From assembly GCA_002213445.1 (NCBI GenBank), contig NJIE01000025.1:1-64000 (forward strand): 64,000 bases of DNA, written 5' to 3'. A model generated the notes under the pieces. That model worked only from the letters and a program-made list of their open reading frames with translations, was not told the DNA's origin and ran no database searches. This stretch comes from Xenophilus sp. AP218F (GTDB lineage Bacteria; Pseudomonadota; Gammaproteobacteria; Burkholderiales; Chromobacteriaceae). The translations under genes and the position numbers were made by a program. The stretch's first letter is position 1. Each line of letters opens with the position of its first letter. Shown here piece by piece: positions 22,383 to 30,269 of the stretch.

Positions 22383-23045
22383 ATGCCCGTAGCCTTCTAC
22401 AGGCAGGCAGGCTTGCTGATGTTGCTGCCGGCGCTGGCGCTGGCGGCGAAAGGGGGGCACTCCAATTTCGGCGGCAGAGCCTCCGATGCGCCGCCCAAGA
22501 ACCCGCCGGCGGCGCAAGCCACCGATTTCAACTGCGACCAGCCCGCCAACACCGTGGAAAGCATGGTGTGCCAGGACGACGGCCTCACCCGCCTCGACAA
22601 CCGGCTGGAAAAAGTCTACGCCCTGGCCCAGGGCCAGGCCGAGATGAGCCACAGCGGCGCGCTCAACAAACTGACGACGGAACAGAAACGCTGGGTCAAA
22701 TCGCTGAAGGAATGCCTGAAGAACGAAGACCCGCACATGTGCCTGGGCGACGCCTACATCCTGCGCATCTCGCAACTGCAAGCCAGCTGGAGCCTGGCGC
22801 CGTCGCTGACGCCGCTGCGCTATCTGTGCAAGGGCGGCCAGACCATCCTGGCCACGTTCTATCGCACCCACCCGCCCACCGCCAAGCTGGAACGCGGCAA
22901 CAGCCTGGTCATCGTGCACCAGGGCCTGAGCGGCAGCGGCGCGCGCTATCTGGGCCAGAACGTGGAATTCTGGATCAAGGGCCGCGAGGCCAGCGTCAAC
23001 TGGCGCGGCGAATCGCTGGAGTGCACCAGCCAACCCGCGCCCTGA
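22383..23045 (+). CDS. Fused LprI-MliC type lysozyme inhibitor, secreted
   Basis: 220 residues with a signal peptide (about 1-22). The first mature domain (about 48-135: FNCDQPANTVESMVC, then LDNRLEKVYA) is the LprI/DUF1311 fold. The second (about 145-215: YLCKGGQTILATFY, then GASVNWRGESLEC-like strand) is the MliC C-type-lysozyme-inhibitor fold. Both families block host lysozyme in the periplasm or at the envelope, so the fusion is probably a lysozyme-resistance factor. Cysteines are paired in each half. Followed by the terminator at 23099; no lipobox, so a soluble periplasmic protein is expected. Confidence 0.82.
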   Translation: MPVAFYRQAGLLMLLPALALAAKGGHSNFGGRASDAPPKNPPAAQATDFNCDQPANTVESMVCQDDGLTRLDNRLEKVYALAQGQAEMSHSGALNKLTTEQKRWVKSLKECLKNEDPHMCLGDAYILRISQLQASWSLAPSLTPLRYLCKGGQTILATFYRTHPPTAKLERGNSLVIVHQGLSGSGARYLGQNVEFWIKGREASVNWRGESLECTSQPAP

Positions 23046-23098
23046 GATTTGCAGCGCGCCGGCCGCGCGTTAGAATCACGGCTATCCGCAAACCAGAC

Positions 23099-23126
23099 GG
23101 CCTGCCCCGCGCAGGCCTTCGTTTTT
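23099..23126 (+). terminator. Intrinsic terminator after the lysozyme-inhibitor gene
   Basis: Stem GGCCTGC (23099-23105) and GCAGGCC (23111-23117) followed by TTCGTTTTTG. Confidence 0.75.
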
Positions 23127-23174
23127 GCTCCGCGCCGGCCGCAACCGGCGCCCACTACTGAATAAAGCGCAGCC

Positions 23175-23711
23175 ATGGCCCTGACCGCCACCATCCATAA
23201 AGCCAACCTCACCCTGTCCGACATGGACCGCGGCTATTACGCCACCCACCAGCTGACGCTGGCGCAGCACCCCTCGGAAACCGTGGAGCGCATGATGCTG
23301 CGCCTGGCGGCCTTCGCGCTCAACGCCTCGGAAACGCTGGCCTTCACCCGCGGCCTGTGCGCCGACGACGAGCCCGAACTGTGGCAGAAGAACTACCGCG
23401 ACGAAGTGGAGTTGTGGATAGACCTGGGCGAACCGGACGAGAAGCGGCTGAAAAAAGCCTGCAGCCGCGCGGAACACGTGCGGCTGTACAGCTACGGCGG
23501 CCGGGCCAGCGAAGTGTGGTGGCCGCAGATCGAAAGCAAGCTGTCGCGCCTAGACAAACTGGAAGTGTTCCGCGTCGAGCCGGCCACGCTGGCCCAGCTG
23601 GCCGGCCTGTGCCAGCGCAGCATGCAATTGAACGCCACCATCCAGGACGGCCAGCTGTGGCTGGCCGACGACAGTCACAGCGTGCTGGTGGAAGCCCAGC
23701 GCCTGAAGTAG
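23175..23711 (+). CDS. yaeQ: YaeQ family protein
   Basis: 178 residues matching YaeQ along its length (MALTATIHKANLTLSDMDRG start, ETVERMMLRLAAFAL, NYRDEVELWIDLGEPDEKR). The family has a PD-(D/E)XK-like fold. An early suggestion that it substitutes for RfaH is not supported, and its molecular role is unknown. Single gene. Confidence 0.92.
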   Translation: MALTATIHKANLTLSDMDRGYYATHQLTLAQHPSETVERMMLRLAAFALNASETLAFTRGLCADDEPELWQKNYRDEVELWIDLGEPDEKRLKKACSRAEHVRLYSYGGRASEVWWPQIESKLSRLDKLEVFRVEPATLAQLAGLCQRSMQLNATIQDGQLWLADDSHSVLVEAQRLK

Positions 23712-23926
23712 GCGATCAGCCGCCGGCACCACTCTCGCCATGGCCAGGGGCGCTGCGGCAGGCCGCCGCGGCCGGATGCGGTCCGCACCCGCGCCAGTTG
23801 CCGCCGCTGGCGCAAGGTCTGGCCGTTGGCCAGCCTCTCGCGCCGGCAGGACAACCGGCTGAGAATCACCACGCCGCACGCCGCGTGCGTGGCCCGCCGC
23901 AACGGCGTCTTGATGGGCACCGCCAT
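23675..23926 (-). CDS. Possible small basic protein, unknown
   Basis: An open frame of 83 residues on the minus strand with a good GGGAGG seven bases before its ATG at 23926. It is very Arg-rich (LSRLSCRRERLANGQTLRQR) with no recognised motif, and its last 37 bases overlap yaeQ antisense. GC-rich DNA yields such frames by chance, so this is only a candidate. Confidence 0.25.
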   Translation of the reverse strand: MAVPIKTPLRRATHAACGVVILSRLSCRRERLANGQTLRQRRQLARVRTASGRGGLPQRPWPWREWCRRLIAYFRRWASTSTL

Positions 23927-24078
23927 TCCCGCCTCCCGTCTCGCTCCAGCTGATCGAGCCGCCATGCTAGGGCGAGCGGAGTAAACTTTCGGCAAAATCG
24001 GCTGGCGCGCGAGTAAAAAAACGATAAATTTGTTTCACGTGAAACGCCTGCCGGGGCCAAACCGCAACCCTCACCGCC
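23712..24078. other. Intergenic region yaeQ to ygjP-like gene
   Basis: 367 bases with no secure gene. It contains the possible small frame ending at 23675, an A/T-rich stretch (about 24010-24035) and the parS-like palindrome at 24031-24046, 33 bases before the next gene. Confidence 0.5.
24031..24046. promoter_or_regulatory. parS-like palindrome (site 1)
   Basis: TGTTTCACGTGAAACG: the 14-base core GTTTCACGTGAAAC is a perfect palindrome and the 16-mer matches the chromosomal parS consensus TGTTTCACGTGAAACA at 15 of 16 positions. Three more related sites are at 35436, 46735 and 61603. ParB binding is inferred from the sequence. Confidence 0.7.
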
Positions 24079-24609
24079 ATGTCTGATCTCAAATACCTGA
24101 GCCATTACCCGCCCGCGCTGCTGCTGCAGGTGCGAACCTTGCTGGACGAAGGCCGCCTGGGCAGCTGGCTGCGGCAGAAGTACCCCGACCGCCACGACAT
24201 CGCCACCGACAAGGCCTTGTACCAGTTCGTCGCCGACCTGAAACAACGCTATCTGAAAAACGCGCCGCTGCCGTCCAAGGTGCTGTACGACAACCGGCAG
24301 CATCCGCTGAAAGGCACGCTGGGCACCAACACCACGATTTCGCGTGTGCAGGGCGGCAAGCTCAAGAGCAAGAGCGAGATCCGCATCGCCGCCTTGTTCC
24401 GCGAACTGCCGCTGCCGTTTCTGGAAATGATCGTCGTCCACGAGCTTTCCCACCTCAAGGAAAAAGACCACGGCAAGGCGTTCTACCAGCTGTGCGTTCA
24501 CATGTTGCCGGACTACCACCAGCTGGAATTCGATCTGCGCCTCTGGCTGACCTGGCGGGAAAGCCAACCGGACGATGATGCCTCCATTATCCCAAACGGA
24601 AATAAATAA
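24079..24609 (+). CDS. YgjP-like zinc metallopeptidase-fold protein
   Basis: 176 residues of the YgjP/SprT-like (DUF45, M48-related) family. The zinc motif VVHELSHLKEKDHGKAF (HExxH plus a third His) is near residues 120-135. The family is predicted to be a cytoplasmic metallopeptidase; no substrate is known. The start at 24079 has a poor ribosome-binding site. It stands alone downstream of a parS-like site. Confidence 0.82.
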   Translation: MSDLKYLSHYPPALLLQVRTLLDEGRLGSWLRQKYPDRHDIATDKALYQFVADLKQRYLKNAPLPSKVLYDNRQHPLKGTLGTNTTISRVQGGKLKSKSEIRIAALFRELPLPFLEMIVVHELSHLKEKDHGKAFYQLCVHMLPDYHQLEFDLRLWLTWRESQPDDDASIIPNGNK

Positions 24610-24683
24610 ACAATTTCATATTATTTTTCAGCATATTGAATCCCGGCTACAGTCAAGCCATTCCCATCGCCGGAACCTTGACC

Positions 24684-25250
24684 ATGCCCGCTTCGTTCGA
24701 CGATTTCGACCTGCTGATCCAGCCCGGCTGGAACGACTCCGGCCCCGAGCATTGGCAAAGCCACTGGCAGCGCGCGCTGGGCGCGCGGCGCGTGGAAAAC
24801 CGCGACTGGCGCCAGCCGCGGCTGCTCGACTGGCTGCAAGGGCTGGAATGCGCGCTGGCGGCCTGCGACAAGCCGGCGCTGGTGGTGGCGCACAGCCTGG
24901 GCTGCATCGCCGTGGCGCACTACGCCCAGCGCCGGCCCGACGCCATCGCCGGCGCACTGTTGGTGGCGCCAGCCGACGTGGAGCGCGCCTTCGTGCCGCG
25001 CGAACTGATGGACTTCGCTCCGCTGCCGCGCCAGCCGCTGCCCTTTCCGGCCCGCATCGTGGCCAGCAGCAACGACCCCTTCTGCAAAACGGCGCGCGCG
25101 GCGCGCATGGCCGGCTACTGGCGCGCGCCGATCAGCTGGCTGCGCGACGCCGGCCATATCAACGTGGATTCCGGCCACAAGGAATGGCCGCAAGGCTGGC
25201 CGCTGCTGCAACAGTTGGCGGAACGCGCGCGCAGGCGATCGGCCGCCTGA
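24684..25250 (+). CDS. RBBP9/YdeN-family serine hydrolase
   Basis: 188-residue small alpha/beta hydrolase. Seen: QPGWNDSGPEHWQSHW near the N-terminus (RBBP9/YdeN hallmark), the nucleophile elbow AHSLGC (Ser about 75), ASSNDPFC with the acid and DAGHINV with the catalytic His. The substrate is unknown. The ATG at 24684 fits the family start better than an upstream one at 24636. Confidence 0.85.
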   Translation: MPASFDDFDLLIQPGWNDSGPEHWQSHWQRALGARRVENRDWRQPRLLDWLQGLECALAACDKPALVVAHSLGCIAVAHYAQRRPDAIAGALLVAPADVERAFVPRELMDFAPLPRQPLPFPARIVASSNDPFCKTARAARMAGYWRAPISWLRDAGHINVDSGHKEWPQGWPLLQQLAERARRRSAA

Positions 25251-25258
25251 ATAGCGCC

Positions 25259-25286
25259 TTGGCGGCGGCATGGTCTAAACTATAAT
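25259..25286 (+). promoter_or_regulatory. Candidate sigma-70 promoter
   Basis: TTGGCG, a 16-base spacer and a perfect TATAAT, ending 24 bases before the ATG of the binding-protein gene at 25311. Confidence 0.5.
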
Positions 25287-25310
25287 CTTCTGACCCGCCT
25301 CGAGGCTGCG

Positions 25311-26261
25311 ATGGCCTTCCTTCGTTTCTGTCTCGCACTGTGCGCCCCCGCCGCAGCCCTGGCCGCCGCTCCCGCCAACCTGGGAATCACCGTAGGCGCG
25401 CTGGACAATCCCTTCTACCAGGCGCTGGTGCGCGGCGCGGTTCAGGCCGCCCGCGGCATCAATCCGGACGTGCAGATCACCTCGTTGTCCGCCAACTTCA
25501 CCCTCAGCCTGCAAGCGCAGCAGATGCAGCAGCTGATCGAACAGAAAGTGGATCTGATCCTGCTGGGCGCGGTGGACAGCCAGGCCATCGCGCCCTGGGT
25601 GCGCAAGGCGCAGCAGGCCGGCATCAAGGTAGTGGCGGTGGACGTGGACGCGCCGGCCGTGGACGGCACGGTCAAGTCCGACAACCTGCAGGCCGGCGAA
25701 GTGGCCTGCCGCTATCTGGCCGACCAGTTGCGCGGGCGCGGCAGCCTGGTGATCCAGAGCGGGCCGCCGGTCAGCTCGGTAGCCGACCGCATCGCCGGCT
25801 GCCGCAAGGCGCTGGCCGCCTACCCCAGGCTGCGCGTCCTGAGCGACGACGGCGACGGTCAGGGTTCCAGCTGGGGCGGCCGCAAGCTGACCATGGAACA
25901 GTTGCAGCGCTATCCGAAGCTGGACGCCATCTTCACCATCAACGACCGCCAGGCTCTGGGCGCGGAGCAGGCCGCTCACAGCCTGCGCCGGCCCAACGTC
26001 CTGATCGCCAGCGTGGACGGCTCGCCCGATATCGAGCGCGCGCTGCGCCGTCCTGGCAGCATCGTCGCCTCCGCCTGCCAGCAGCCGGCGGCCATCGGCG
26101 CGGAGGCTGTGAAACTGGGCGCGCGGCTGCTGCGCGGCGAAGCGCCGGCCAGCCGCGTCGTCATCGTGCCGGTACAACTGGTAACACGGAAAAACCTGAC
26201 CGGCTACCAGGGCTGGCTGGGCAACCCGCCGCCGGCAAACCCCGCCGGGAAGCCGCGCTAA
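25311..26261 (+). CDS. Periplasmic sugar-type binding protein (Peripla_BP_4), orphan
   Basis: 316-residue precursor with a signal peptide (about 1-19) and the ribose/xylose-binding-protein fold: LGITVGALDNPFYQALVRG at the start, VDLILLGAVDSQAIAPWV, then KVVAVDVDAP and ASVDGSPD. The family delivers sugars (ribose, galactose) or autoinducer-2 to ABC transporters, or docks on chemoreceptors. No ABC permease or ATPase is adjacent, so a separate transporter or a sensory role is likely. Terminator at 26281. Confidence 0.83.
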   Translation: MAFLRFCLALCAPAAALAAAPANLGITVGALDNPFYQALVRGAVQAARGINPDVQITSLSANFTLSLQAQQMQQLIEQKVDLILLGAVDSQAIAPWVRKAQQAGIKVVAVDVDAPAVDGTVKSDNLQAGEVACRYLADQLRGRGSLVIQSGPPVSSVADRIAGCRKALAAYPRLRVLSDDGDGQGSSWGGRKLTMEQLQRYPKLDAIFTINDRQALGAEQAAHSLRRPNVLIASVDGSPDIERALRRPGSIVASACQQPAAIGAEAVKLGARLLRGEAPASRVVIVPVQLVTRKNLTGYQGWLGNPPPANPAGKPR

Positions 26262-26280
26262 GCGTTTGGCAAGCCGCCAA

Positions 26281-26311
26281 GGCCGCGCCGCGGCGGCGCG
26301 GCCGGGGTTTT
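26281..26311 (+). terminator. Intrinsic terminator after the sugar-binding-protein gene
   Basis: Stem GGCCGCGCC (26281-26289) and GGCGCGGCC (26295-26303) followed by GGGGTTTT. Confidence 0.75.
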
Positions 26312-26376
26312 GACCTATGACGATGGGGGTGTCACACTCCCCGATTCATACTCGTTCACTACCCAAAGGATTCGCC

Positions 26377-26919
26377 ATGTTTGCTTCTCGTCCGCTCAAG
26401 GCCAGCCTCGCCGCCCTGCTGCTTACCCTGCCGCTGCTGGCGCACGCCGACGCGGCCCAGGATGCAGCCGTCAAAGAACTCGCCGTCACCCTGAACCTCA
26501 ACAACATGCTGCCGGAACTGGCGCAACGCACCACCGCCAGCGCCATGCCGCTGCTGCAGGAATACCTGGTCAAGAACAAGATCAAGCTGAGCGAAGCGCA
26601 GCAGAAGAAGGCCCAGGCCGGCCTCAAGGGCTACGTCGATGGCGTGCAGAAGCAGGCCAATGATTACTTCGGCTCCGCCGCCGTCAAGCAGCAGTTCGAA
26701 CAAACCGTGATCAAGAGCTACAGCGCCCAGTTCAACGCCGACGAGCTGAAGCAGATCAACGCCTTCTACAAGACGCCGGCCGGCCAGAAGCTGCTCAAGC
26801 AGCAGCCGCAAATCATCAACGCCATCGCCGGCGAAACCCTGAAGACAGCGGAAAAGACCCTGCTGCCCAAGATGCAGGCCGCCGCGGAAAGCTACGGCAA
26901 GACCATCAGCAAGAAATAA
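26377..26919 (+). CDS. Secreted DUF2059 protein
   Basis: 180 residues with a cleaved signal peptide (about 1-22, ending AHA) and a mostly helical DUF2059 domain, recognised from KSYSAQFNADELKQINAFY and KTPAGQKLLKQ. The function of the family is unknown. The ATG at 26377 follows AAAGGA. Single gene, plus strand. Confidence 0.85.
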   Translation: MFASRPLKASLAALLLTLPLLAHADAAQDAAVKELAVTLNLNNMLPELAQRTTASAMPLLQEYLVKNKIKLSEAQQKKAQAGLKGYVDGVQKQANDYFGSAAVKQQFEQTVIKSYSAQFNADELKQINAFYKTPAGQKLLKQQPQIINAIAGETLKTAEKTLLPKMQAAAESYGKTISKK

Positions 26920-27041
26920 GCCGCCAGCGGCTTGGCGGCCCGCTCCCGGCGAGCCGCCGCCTTCCCGTCCGGCGTCCCTGCGCCCTTTCGCCGCGGGCCG
27001 GCTATAACTGAAATGTCGTCTGCCACTTTGGCCCAGGACCC

Positions 27042-27860
27042 ATGCTCCGCTCCGCATTGTGCATCGCGATATTCGGCCTGTTGCCGGCGCAGCCCGCCGC
27101 CGCCGTCCAGGTGGTGACCATACTCGCCGATGACAATTACCCGCCCTATTCCTACGCCTGGCAAGGCCAGTCGGTGGGCATCTACAACACCATCCTGCGC
27201 GTGGCCTCGGCGCGCCTGCCCGATTACCAGATCGAACTGAAGCCGGTTCCTTACAAACGCGGCCTGGCGGAGCTCGAATCCGGCCGCTCGCTGGCCTTGT
27301 CGCCGCCGTATTACCGTCCGCGCGAACGCCCTTATATCGGCCTCTATTCGGTGCCCATTCTCAAGGAGCAGGTGGCGGCCTTCTGCCGCCCGGCGGCCAT
27401 CAAGAAAGCCCACCCGCAATGGCCGGACGATTACCGCGGGCTGCGCTTCGGCAACAATCCGGGCTTCCGGCTGGGCGGCGCGGCGTTCTGGACTCATGTG
27501 GCGCGCGGCGACATCCAGGTGGAAGAAGCCGCCGACGCCCGCAGCAACCTGCTCAAGCTCTTGCACGGCCGCATCGACTGCTATCTGAACGACAAGCTGG
27601 CGATAGACTTTGAACTGGCGCGGCTGGAGCATCAGGGCGATTATCTGCCGGAAAGCGGCCATGCCCTGTTCCAGAGCGGCCCCATTTCCGAAGAAGCCGG
27701 CCACGTCGGCCTCACCAACCGCGACCGCGGCCGCTTTCCCTACAAGGCCGACTTCCTGCGGCAACTGAACGCGGCGCTGGAAGACATGCAACGCAACGGC
27801 ACCATAGACCGCATCGTGGCCGCCGCCTTGCGCGCCGCCGCCAGGGGCAGCGCGCCGTGA
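27042..27860 (+). CDS. Periplasmic solute-binding protein (SBP_bac_3), first of a tandem pair
   Basis: 272-residue precursor, signal peptide about 1-21, then an amino-acid-type binding fold (ADDNYPPYSYAWQGQSVGIY, ELKPVPYKRGLAELESG, SPPYYRPRERPY). Cys-containing CRPAAIKKA and GRIDCYLNDKLA segments are shared with its neighbour. It overlaps the next gene by 4 bases and the two are clearly paralogues. No transporter genes nearby. Confidence 0.8.
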   Translation: MLRSALCIAIFGLLPAQPAAAVQVVTILADDNYPPYSYAWQGQSVGIYNTILRVASARLPDYQIELKPVPYKRGLAELESGRSLALSPPYYRPRERPYIGLYSVPILKEQVAAFCRPAAIKKAHPQWPDDYRGLRFGNNPGFRLGGAAFWTHVARGDIQVEEAADARSNLLKLLHGRIDCYLNDKLAIDFELARLEHQGDYLPESGHALFQSGPISEEAGHVGLTNRDRGRFPYKADFLRQLNAALEDMQRNGTIDRIVAAALRAAARGSAP

Positions 27861-28666
27861 AGCGGCGGCGATCGCTGGCGGCGTGGGCGGCGCTATGCCT
27901 GTGGAGCGGCCCGAACCTGGCCGAGCCCCTGACCGTCACCATCCTCGTCGACGACAGCTACCCGCCGTATTCCTACCGCGAGAACGACCAGGCAGCCGGC
28001 GTCTACAACGATATCCTGCGCGCGGCGTCGGATCGCCTGCCCGGCTACCGGATCGAGCTGAAGCCCATTCCGTGGAAACGCGGGCTGGCGGAACTGGAAT
28101 CGGGCGAGGCGATGGCGTTGTCTCCGCCCTACTATCGCCCGCGCGACCGCCCCTTCATGCAGCCGTACTCGGTGCCCATGCTCAAGGAGCAGGTGGCGGC
28201 CTTTTGCCGCGCCGACGCGCTGCGCGCGCCGCGACGCAACTGGCCGGCCGACTATCTGGACCTGGCCTTCGGCATCAACGCCGGCTTTCGTCCCGGCGGC
28301 GACGCCTTCTGGCAGGCCGTGCGCCAGCGCCGGGTCAGGCTGGAAGAAGCCCCCAACGCCCGCGCCAATCTGCTCAAGCTGATCCACGGCCGCATCGACT
28401 GCTACCTCAACGACAAGCTGGCCATCGAACTGGAGCTGGCCGAACTGCAGCGTCGCGGCGACTACCAGCCGGACGGCCCGGACGCCATCCGCCAGGGCCC
28501 GGTGATTTCGGAGGAAAACGGCTACGTCGGTTTCAGCGCCCGCAGCCGCCTGCCCTATCAGGCCGACTTCGTCCGCCAGCTCAACGCCGCGCTCGTCGAG
28601 CTCAAGCGCAGCGGCAAGATAGACCAGATCGTCGCCCGCGCCCTGCGCCGGCCCGCGCCGCCCTGA
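27857..28666 (+). CDS. Periplasmic solute-binding protein (SBP_bac_3), second of a tandem pair
   Basis: 269-residue paralogue of the preceding gene: VDDSYPPYSYRENDQAAGVY, ELKPIPWKRGLAELESG, SPPYYRPRDRPF and GRIDCYLNDKLAIELELAE align block for block. It starts with GTG at 27857 inside the stop of the first copy. The signal peptide is about 1-22. The duplication has diverged throughout, so the two may bind different ligands or form a heteromeric sensor (inference). Confidence 0.8.
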   Translation: MKRRRSLAAWAALCLWSGPNLAEPLTVTILVDDSYPPYSYRENDQAAGVYNDILRAASDRLPGYRIELKPIPWKRGLAELESGEAMALSPPYYRPRDRPFMQPYSVPMLKEQVAAFCRADALRAPRRNWPADYLDLAFGINAGFRPGGDAFWQAVRQRRVRLEEAPNARANLLKLIHGRIDCYLNDKLAIELELAELQRRGDYQPDGPDAIRQGPVISEENGYVGFSARSRLPYQADFVRQLNAALVELKRSGKIDQIVARALRRPAPP

Positions 28667-28739
28667 GGCCGCGGCCGGTTTTGACAGCGCGCAAGCCGTG
28701 CGCTTAGCATGGAACGATCGCAGCTCACGAAAGCTCACA

Positions 28740-29630
28740 TTGGAAAACCGCAAACTGGCGGTATTGATAGACGCCGACAACGCCCAGTCCTCGCTGATCG
28801 CCGAACTGTTGGCCGAAGTGGCCAAATACGGCACCGCCGTGGTCAAGCGCGCCTACGGCGACTGGACCACCACCCAGCTCAAGGGCTGGAAGGAAGTGCT
28901 GCATCAATACGCCATCTCGCCCATTCAGCAGTTCGCCTACACCAAGGGCAAGAACTCCACCGATTCGGCGCTGATCATCGACGCGATGGACCTGCTGTAT
29001 ACCGACAATTTCGACGGCTTCTGCCTGGTGTCGTCGGACAGCGATTTCACCCGGCTGGCCACCCGGCTGCGCGAAGGCGGCCTGACCGTGATCGGCCTGG
29101 GCGAACAATCCAAGACGCCGCGCCCCTTCATCGCCGCCTGCGACAAATTCGTGTTCACCGAAATCCTGCGCCCGCCCGCGCCGCCCAAGGCCAAGCCCGA
29201 ACCGGCCGGCGACAAGCCCAAGGCCCGCGCCAGCCGCTCGCGCGCCAAGGCCGCGCCGCAGAAGGAGCGCCACCCGCTGCAGGACATGTTCACCTCGGCC
29301 ATCGAGGCCGTCGCCCGCGAAAGCGGCTGGGCCGAACTGTCGGCGGTGGGCTCCTATCTCGCCAAGAACGACCCTTCTTTCGACCCGCGCAATTACGGCC
29401 ACAGCCGCCTGAGCCAGATGGTGAAGAAGCTGGAGTTCCTGGCCGTGCAGGAGAGCCGCAACGGCTCCAAACTGCACTGCGAGATCCGGCTGAAGCCCGA
29501 AGGCGACGCGACCGCCGGCGAGCCGCCGCCGGCCGCGACGCCGCCCGTCGCCGAGGAGGCGAGCGAAGCGCCGCCGGCTCGCAAAAAGCGCAGTCCGCGC
29601 AAGAAAACGCCGCCGGCGCACTCTGCCTGA
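28740..29630 (+). CDS. NYN-domain (LabA-like) protein with OST-HTH/LOTUS domain
   Basis: 296 residues. The N-terminal NYN (PIN-like ribonuclease) domain (about 1-150) shows the acidic pattern AVLIDADNAQ, STDSALIIDAMDLLY and SSDSDFTRLA. A Lys/Arg/Ala/Pro linker leads to an OST-HTH/LOTUS RNA-binding domain (about 185-260: HPLQDMFTSAIEAVARESGW, YGHSRLSQMVKKL). The C-terminus is low-complexity and basic. An RNA nuclease or RNA-binding role is inferred. I use TTG at 28740, which gives the family start ENRKLAVLID; GTG at 28698 is the alternative. Confidence 0.85.
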   Translation: MENRKLAVLIDADNAQSSLIAELLAEVAKYGTAVVKRAYGDWTTTQLKGWKEVLHQYAISPIQQFAYTKGKNSTDSALIIDAMDLLYTDNFDGFCLVSSDSDFTRLATRLREGGLTVIGLGEQSKTPRPFIAACDKFVFTEILRPPAPPKAKPEPAGDKPKARASRSRAKAAPQKERHPLQDMFTSAIEAVARESGWAELSAVGSYLAKNDPSFDPRNYGHSRLSQMVKKLEFLAVQESRNGSKLHCEIRLKPEGDATAGEPPPAATPPVAEEASEAPPARKKRSPRKKTPPAHSA

Positions 29631-29747
29631 GCCGGCAGGCACGCCCTTTGCTCCGTAGCCCGTCATCCGGCGCGAAAACGCTTGGCGCGCCGGAAACGCC
29701 GCGGGCTGACCGGCTACGGCTTAATGACCAAGTCGCAAGGACACATC

Positions 29748-30269
29748 ATGCACATCCGTGACGCCAACCTCGAAGACCTGGCCGCGATTCTCGACATCTA
29801 CAACGAAGTCATCGCCACCACCACGGCCATCTACAACGACGATCCGCTCACCGCCGGCGAATTCGCCGTCTGGTTCCAGGACCGCACCGGCGCCGGCTAC
29901 CCTATCCTGCTGGCCGAAGACGACGATGGCCGGGTGCTGGGGTTCTCCAGCTTCGGCGATTTCCGCGCCCGCCCGGGCTATCGCTTCACCGTCGAGCACA
30001 GCGTGCATCTGGCGCCGGAAGCCCGCGGCCAGGGCATAGGCACCGCTTTAGTGCAGGCGCTGATTCCGCGCGCGCGCGCCTTGGGCAAGCATACGATGCT
30101 GGGCGCGGTGGACGCCGACAACCACGGCTCGATCCGCTTCCATGAAAAACTGGGCTTCGCGCAAGTGGGCCGTCTGCCGCAGGTGGGCTTCAAGTTCGGC
30201 CGCTGGCTGGACCTGGTTTACCTGCAGCTGTTCATCGACGGCCCAAACTCCGCCGGACCCGCGCTCTAA
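29748..30269 (+). CDS. GNAT N-acetyltransferase, phosphinothricin/MnaT type
   Basis: 173-residue acetyltransferase with the Pat/MnaT pattern: RDANLEDLAAILDIYNEVI at the start, SVHLAPEARGQGIGTALV (acetyl-CoA loop) and HEKLGFAQVGRLPQVGFKFGRWLDLVYLQ. Relatives acetylate phosphinothricin, methionine sulfone or sulfoximine. The ATG at 29748 follows AAGGA. Its 3' end overlaps the convergent clcB gene by 38 bases. Confidence 0.88.
   Translation: MHIRDANLEDLAAILDIYNEVIATTTAIYNDDPLTAGEFAVWFQDRTGAGYPILLAEDDDGRVLGFSSFGDFRARPGYRFTVEHSVHLAPEARGQGIGTALVQALIPRARALGKHTMLGAVDADNHGSIRFHEKLGFAQVGRLPQVGFKFGRWLDLVYLQLFIDGPNSAGPAL

Noticed and set aside
30232-30269. Possible frameshift or fusion where the GNAT gene and clcB overlap
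   Set aside because: Both proteins have normal family C-termini. The 38-base overlap is simply two convergent genes sharing 3' ends.
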